Shown in pieces: positions 7,023-9,827 of a DNA stretch of 9,827 nucleotides; position 1 is the first letter of the stretch; each line of letters starts with the position of its first letter. Below the pieces are notes generated by a model, which had not been told where the DNA came from, made no database searches, and saw only the letters and a list, made by a program, of their open reading frames with translations. Position numbers and translations under genes: made by a program. Source of the DNA: Zhenhengia stercoravium (GTDB lineage Bacteria; Bacillota; Clostridia; Lachnospirales; Cellulosilyticaceae). The DNA lies in NCBI GenBank assembly GCA_018883975.1, contig JAHLFD010000119.1:1-9827 (forward strand), read 5' to 3'.

Positions 7023-7056
7023 AAAAAGGCGTATCCGTATAAGGATGCGCCTTTTT
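7023..7056 (+). terminator. Intrinsic terminator of the small unit
   Basis: The 14-bp stem pairs 7023-7036 with 7043-7056, one G-U included, around GTATAA. The 3' arm ends in five T residues and the 5' arm begins with five A residues, so it could work in both directions. It ends the unit that starts near 6889 and probably catches readthrough from the peptidase gene. Confidence 0.88.
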
Positions 7057-7388
7057 GTATGTATAGTTGTCCTAAGATAATGTGTCTATTTAAAAATAGA
7101 GTGCAGATATTACTTTATTGACTGTATGAACTTCAGAAAATCAGTTAAATGCACTTATCTATATAATGGGCGATATTCCCTTATCTTTTAACTTTAAGGT
7201 AGAATCATGGTTTGAGGCAGTGCGCCCTATAGATTTGTTTTGTTGTGCAAACAGGATGCGTGGCTTGAGTTTCGTGAATGAAAAGTGAGATTTGTAAGGC
7301 TAGAGACTACATACAATCTCTATATTTTACAAGGGTTTGAAGTAAGTGGGAAATTAAAGTGTAATATATGTAAAGAATCTTTGTTATA
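7057..7388. other. Gene-free stretch with several predicted stems; possible RNA
   Basis: No frame with a ribosome binding site is visible over 332 bp, yet inverted repeats are frequent. TCTATTT (7085-7091) and AAATAGA (7094-7100) form a near-continuous palindrome. ATCTATA (7157-7163) plus GGGCG (7168-7172) pair with CGCCC (7223-7227) plus TATAGAT (7228-7234). TGTTT (7236-7240) pairs with AAACA (7249-7253). A nested pair follows: TTGTAA/TTACAA (7292-7297, 7327-7332) enclosing TAGAGA/TCTCTA (7301-7306, 7317-7322), which competes with a 9-bp stem of 7287-7296 and 7312-7320. TATAAT at 7162-7167 could be a -10 but has no good -35. It lies upstream of the secG promoter, so it need not be a secG leader. 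It matches no RNA family I can recall. Confidence 0.35.
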
Positions 7389-7417
7389 TTGCAATTAGGA
7401 TAAGCCTATGCTATGAT
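7389..7417 (+). promoter_or_regulatory. secG promoter with extended -10
   Basis: TTGCAA (7389-7394) lies 17 bp before TATGAT (7412-7417), which carries a TGC extension (7409-7411). Predicted start near 7424, about 30 nt before the secG ATG. Confidence 0.65.
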
Positions 7418-7453
7418 AGAAAGAGCGTAAAACGTATTTAAGGAGGCAAAGCC

Positions 7454-7690
7454 ATGGATATTTTACAAATGGTTGTTGCAGGAGTTTACGTATTAGCAGC
7501 GATTGCTATTATCGTTGTTGTATTACTCCAAGAAGGTAAATCTGCAGGACTTGGTGCAGCTTTCGCAACAAATCAAGAGAGTTACTGGAATAAAAATAAA
7601 AAACACACTTTAGAGGGTAGATTCGAGCTTTGGACAAAAATCACTGCTGGTGTTTTTGTTGTATTAGCAATCGTTTTAAATATCATCTAA
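7454..7690 (+). CDS. secG: Preprotein translocase subunit SecG
   Basis: Small membrane subunit of the SecYEG channel, which assists SecA-driven protein export. The 78 residues are the usual length. Two hydrophobic helices are plain, about 4-25 and 62-78, joined by a loop holding the conserved LLQEGKSAGLG (24-34) and SYWNKNKKHTLEG (43-55). These match the SecG patterns of a Gln-containing end to helix 1 and a basic, Gly-rich cytoplasmic loop. The ribosome binding site AAGGAGG (7440-7446) sits 7 nt before the ATG. The gene has its own promoter and terminator, so it appears monocistronic. In many Clostridia secG follows eno and precedes rnr, smpB and ssrA; here a peptidase gene lies between eno and secG, and gapN follows instead. 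Confidence 0.95.
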   Translation: MDILQMVVAGVYVLAAIAIIVVVLLQEGKSAGLGAAFATNQESYWNKNKKHTLEGRFELWTKITAGVFVVLAIVLNII

Positions 7691-7693
7691 AGG

Positions 7694-7721
7694 AAAAGAG
7701 CTACTTAGGTAGCTCTTTTTT
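7694..7721 (+). terminator. secG terminator
   Basis: AAAAGAGCTAC (7694-7704) pairs perfectly with GTAGCTCTTTT (7709-7719) around TTAG, ending in a run of six T residues. It starts 4 bp after the secG stop codon. Confidence 0.93.
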
Positions 7722-7776
7722 CATGCAGAAAAATATAAGGAAAAACGACAAAAAGTTATTAAATAATAATTTTTAT

Positions 7777-7806
7777 TTGCATCATAAGACAAAGTTTGCA
7801 TATAAT
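7777..7806 (+). promoter_or_regulatory. gapN promoter
   Basis: TTGCAT (7777-7782) and consensus TATAAT (7801-7806) are 18 bp apart, giving a start near 7813 and a leader of about 26 nt. TTTGCAT occurs twice in the same orientation, at 7776-7782 and 7795-7801, 19 bp start to start. It covers the -35 and touches the -10, which may be a regulator's binding pair. Confidence 0.68.
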
Positions 7807-7838
7807 AAAAGAGAAAAGCAATTTATTTGGAGGTTAAT

Positions 7839-9305
7839 ATGTTTCAAACCATTAGAGATAAAGATAATTGTTACTATAATAGTGTAGATGGAAGTTGGAA
7901 ACCTTCTAGAACAGGTAAAACCATTAAAATTTTTTCACCTATAGACGGTCAGCTTATTGGTATGGTGCCAAGTATGACAACTGAAGAAGTAGATGAGGTT
8001 ATGGCATCCGCTAAGGCTGCGCAAAAAGCTTGGAAAGAAACACCGCTTATTGAGCGTGCAAATGTGCTTAATCAAGCAGCTTTCTTATTAAGAGAACATA
8101 AAGAAGAAATTGCTAAAGTTCTTGTTAAGGAAATTGCTAAAGATATTAAATCAAGTATTGCAGAAGTAGAACGTACAGCTGACTTCCTTCTCTTTACAGC
8201 AGATGCAGCTAAGCAAATGAAAGGTGAAATGTTACAAGCAGATGCTTTCCCTGGCTATGGCACAAATAAAATGTCCTTTATTAGCCGTGAACCGCTAGGG
8301 ACAGTACTTGCTATTTCGCCTTTCAACTATCCAGTTAACCTATCTACTTCTAAAATTGCACCTGCTTTAGTAGGTGGAAATACAGTAGTGCTTAAGCCAC
8401 CTACACAAGGGTCTATCAGTACACTCCACCTTGTAAGAATCTTTGAAATGGCAGGCGTTCCAAAGGGAGTCCTTAATACTGTAACAGGTAGAGGGAGTGA
8501 AATTGGTGATTATGTGGTAACACATAAAGATGTTGATTTTATCAACTTTACAGGTAGTACAGAAATTGGTCAGCATTTAGCAAGTATTTCTACTATGAAA
8601 CCACTTCTTATGGAGCTTGGTGGTAAGGATGCAGCTATTGTATTAGACGATGCAGACTTAGACTGGGCAGCAAGCAATATTGTATCAGGTGCTTTCTCTT
8701 ACTCAGGACAACGTTGTACAGCTGTTAAGCGTGTGTTAGTAGATGAAAAGGTAGCAGATACACTTGTAGAGAAAATAAAAGAAAAAGTAGATAAGCTTGT
8801 AGTGGGTGACCCATTTGATGAAAAGACAGTCATTGTACCGCTTATTTCATCTGCTTCAGCAGACTTTGTAGAAGAACTTATAAAAGATGCTCTAGATAAA
8901 GGTGGCAAGCTTCTTGCAGGTGGTAAACGTGAAGGGAATACCATACATCCAACACTTATTGATGATGTAACTGAAGAAATGAGACTGGCATGGGAAGAAC
9001 CTTTTGGACCAGTGTTACCAATTATTAGAGTAAAGGATATAGATGAAGCTATAAGAATTGCTAATGAATCTGAATATGGACTTCAATCTTCTGTATTTAC
9101 AAAGAACATTGATAAAGCCTTTGGTATTGCAAGAAGATTAGAAGTTGGAACAGTTCAAATTAATAACAAGACAGAAAGAGGACCAGACCACTTCCCATTC
9201 TTAGGGGTTAAATCATCTGGTATGGGTACACAAGGTATTCGTTATAGTATTGAAGCTATGACAAGACCAAAAGCAACAGTGCTTAATCTTATAGATCACA
9301 TATAA
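7839..9305 (+). CDS. gapN: NADP-dependent non-phosphorylating glyceraldehyde-3-phosphate dehydrogenase
   Basis: Oxidises glyceraldehyde-3-phosphate irreversibly to 3-phosphoglycerate, reducing NADP+; cytoplasmic, aldehyde dehydrogenase superfamily. The 488 residues resemble Streptococcus mutans GapN throughout, as I recall that sequence: ISPFNYPVNL, KPPTQGSIS, GRGSEIGDY, INFTGST, LGGKDAAIVL, YSGQRCTAVKRVLV, MRLAWEEPFGPVLPIIRV and INNKTERG. The catalytic set is Asn163, Glu259 and Cys293, a constant offset of nine from the streptococcal N154, E250 and C284. A TTG at 7827 could extend the frame by four codons, but it overlaps the ribosome binding site GGAGGT (7829-7834), so the ATG at 7839 is chosen. 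It is monocistronic, with promoter and terminator. It bypasses the ATP-forming PGK step and supplies NADPH, which fits its place beside pgk, gpmI and eno. A related ALDH specificity is unlikely given the GapN-specific matches. Confidence 0.95.
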   Translation: MFQTIRDKDNCYYNSVDGSWKPSRTGKTIKIFSPIDGQLIGMVPSMTTEEVDEVMASAKAAQKAWKETPLIERANVLNQAAFLLREHKEEIAKVLVKEIAKDIKSSIAEVERTADFLLFTADAAKQMKGEMLQADAFPGYGTNKMSFISREPLGTVLAISPFNYPVNLSTSKIAPALVGGNTVVLKPPTQGSISTLHLVRIFEMAGVPKGVLNTVTGRGSEIGDYVVTHKDVDFINFTGSTEIGQHLASISTMKPLLMELGGKDAAIVLDDADLDWAASNIVSGAFSYSGQRCTAVKRVLVDEKVADTLVEKIKEKVDKLVVGDPFDEKTVIVPLISSASADFVEELIKDALDKGGKLLAGGKREGNTIHPTLIDDVTEEMRLAWEEPFGPVLPIIRVKDIDEAIRIANESEYGLQSSVFTKNIDKAFGIARRLEVGTVQINNKTERGPDHFPFLGVKSSGMGTQGIRYSIEAMTRPKATVLNLIDHI

Positions 9306-9331
9306 AAAAGAGACCTGAGTGTCTCTTTTTT
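9304..9331 (+). terminator. gapN terminator
   Basis: An 11-bp stem pairs 9304-9314 with 9321-9331 around CTGAGT. GAGAC/GTCTC form the core, and the flanking A and T runs give the U-tract and possible bidirectional function. It overlaps the end of the gapN stop codon. Confidence 0.93.
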
Positions 9332-9365
9332 ATATTCTAGGAAGGCTCTAATTTTCTAGAATATA
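9331..9365. repeat. 10-bp perfect inverted repeat downstream of gapN
   Basis: TATATTCTAG (9331-9340) and CTAGAATATA (9356-9365) are exact reverse complements, 15 bp apart. Pairing extends inward by three more positions with one G-U. It starts inside the terminator's T-run. It could be an operator or a further RNA hairpin; no adjacent target duplication or mobile-element gene is seen. Confidence 0.6.
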
Positions 9366-9377
9366 AAGGGGGAAGGG

Positions 9378-9429
9378 GAAGTATTCTCGGCTTTTTTAAG
9401 GAAGTACTCAGGTGAGTATACTTCTCACC
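9378..9429. other. Overlapping, mutually exclusive inverted repeats
   Basis: GAAGTATTCTC (9378-9388) can pair with GAGTATACTTC (9414-9424) at 10 of 11 positions. GAAGTACTC (9401-9409) can pair with the same segment with a 2-nt bulge. GGTGAG (9411-9416) can also pair with CTCACC (9424-9429) around a 7-nt loop. Only one of these can form at a time. The region holds no gene and lies upstream of the predicted promoters of the next gene; from 9306 to 9607 I see otherwise only the elements listed here. Confidence 0.45.
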
Positions 9430-9480
9430 ACCCAATGAACCTAAGGTTACTAGCAGAAACATGTGGAGATAGTTACATTG

Positions 9481-9538
9481 TTTTGCAATATTTTGAATAT
9501 TATATAATGATGCAAAAATGGCTTGTTTATGCTATAAT
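9481..9538 (+). promoter_or_regulatory. Promoter region and inverted repeat before the kinase-like gene
   Basis: TGCTATAAT (9530-9538) is a consensus extended -10, with no good -35 at 16-18 bp. A second TATAAT (9503-9508) has TTGTTT (9478-9483) 19 bp upstream. TTTTGCA (9481-9487) and TGCAAAA (9511-9517) form a 7-bp inverted repeat flanking the first -10, suitable for an operator. Which -10 is used cannot be told; the leader would be about 70-90 nt. Confidence 0.55.
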
Positions 9539-9607
9539 AAATTAAGGGTAAAATTTTATTTTATCGTACTAATTTAACCTGATAATTCTATAATTGGAGG
9601 GGTTATT

Positions 9608-9827
9608 ATGAAAAATAATATAGCGATTACCATCAATAGAGAGTTTGGCAGTGGAGGAAGACTTGTAGGTGAAAAGTTAGCAGAGACTTTAAATATGAAG
9701 TTTGTAGATAAGCTCATGTTAACTGAAGCAGCAAAACTTATGGGTGTAACAGAAGAGCACCTTAAAAGCTTTGATGAGAAAGCACCTTCTGTCTGGCAGG
9801 TATCTAGTGTCAATATGGGCAGTTATC
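9608..9827 (+). CDS. Cytidylate kinase-like family protein, 3'-truncated
   Basis: Only the first 73 codons are present; the frame is open at the window end. The start MKNNIAITINREFGSGGRLVGEKLA matches the N-terminal nucleotide-binding region of the cytidylate kinase-like family (Pfam Cytidylate_kin2), with the variant P-loop GSGGR followed by GxKLA. Next come FVDKLMLTEAA and the family-typical FDEKAP near 55-60. The ribosome binding site GGAGG (9596-9600) is 7 nt before the ATG. Members of this family are common in Clostridia and mostly uncharacterised. Phosphoryl transfer to a nucleotide is inferred by similarity to Cmk, and the substrate is unknown. It appears to start a separate transcription unit. 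Confidence 0.85.
   Translation, partial: MKNNIAITINREFGSGGRLVGEKLAETLNMKFVDKLMLTEAAKLMGVTEEHLKSFDEKAPSVWQVSSVNMGSY

Noticed and set aside
7010..7030. Catabolite-response-like element around TTAAACGTGTTTTA
   Set aside because: Only a partial match to the cre consensus, and it lies just upstream of a terminator rather than at a promoter.
7827..7838. TTG start for gapN four codons upstream
   Set aside because: The TTG overlaps the ribosome binding site GGAGGT that serves the ATG at 7839.
9435..9545. 36-codon frame upstream of the kinase-like gene
   Set aside because: No ribosome binding site, pyrimidine-rich upstream, and it overlaps both predicted -10 elements and the inverted repeat; likely chance.
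1..9827. CRISPR array, tRNA, rRNA or insertion sequence
   Set aside because: No regularly spaced repeats, tRNA-like cloverleaf or T-loop sequence, rRNA signature, transposase or target duplication was found on either strand. The only transposon sequence is the library adapter.

Overview
The window reads as a low-G+C, Gram-positive chromosome segment, most likely from the Bacillota, class Clostridia (a Lachnospirales-like host is my best guess). The basis is the A+T-rich composition, strong AAGGAG-type ribosome binding sites, short intrinsic terminators, and the combination of glycolytic genes with eno, a pepF-like M3 peptidase, secG and gapN. All genes lie on the + strand. The first 25 bases are not genomic: they are a Nextera/Tn5 adapter, so this end is an assembly edge.

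Layout. 26-3219: a lower-glycolysis run of pgk (5' truncated), tpiA and gpmI. 3220-3528: a gene-free leader with a two-tier hairpin, then eno (3529-4848), which ends at a perfect 18-bp hairpin. 5059-6822: an M3-family oligoendopeptidase with its own promoter. 6854-7056: a compact, apparently self-contained unit with a promoter, a 14-bp palindrome at the predicted start of transcription, a 20-codon reading frame whose ribosome binding site and start codon can fold into a 14-bp stem, and a strong terminator. 7057-7388: a gene-free, fold-prone stretch. 7389-7721: secG with its own promoter and terminator. 7777-9331: gapN with its own promoter and terminator. 9332-9607: gene-free DNA with overlapping inverted repeats and a promoter, leading to the 5' end of a cytidylate kinase-like gene cut by the window end.

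How it works together. PGK, TPI, iPGM and enolase cover triose-phosphate interconversion and 1,3-bisphosphoglycerate to phosphoenolpyruvate. GapN offers a parallel route from glyceraldehyde-3-phosphate directly to 3-phosphoglycerate, giving NADPH and bypassing the ATP-forming PGK step, so the segment encodes both branches of the triose-phosphate node. SecG belongs to protein export, and the M3 peptidase probably degrades peptides in the cytoplasm.

Most unusual points: the small structured transcription unit at 6854-7056, the unexplained structured stretch after it, the long eno leader with competing stems, and a CxCxCxC tail on phosphoglycerate kinase. None of these is shown to be a new system; they are candidates resting on sequence and hand-folded pairings.
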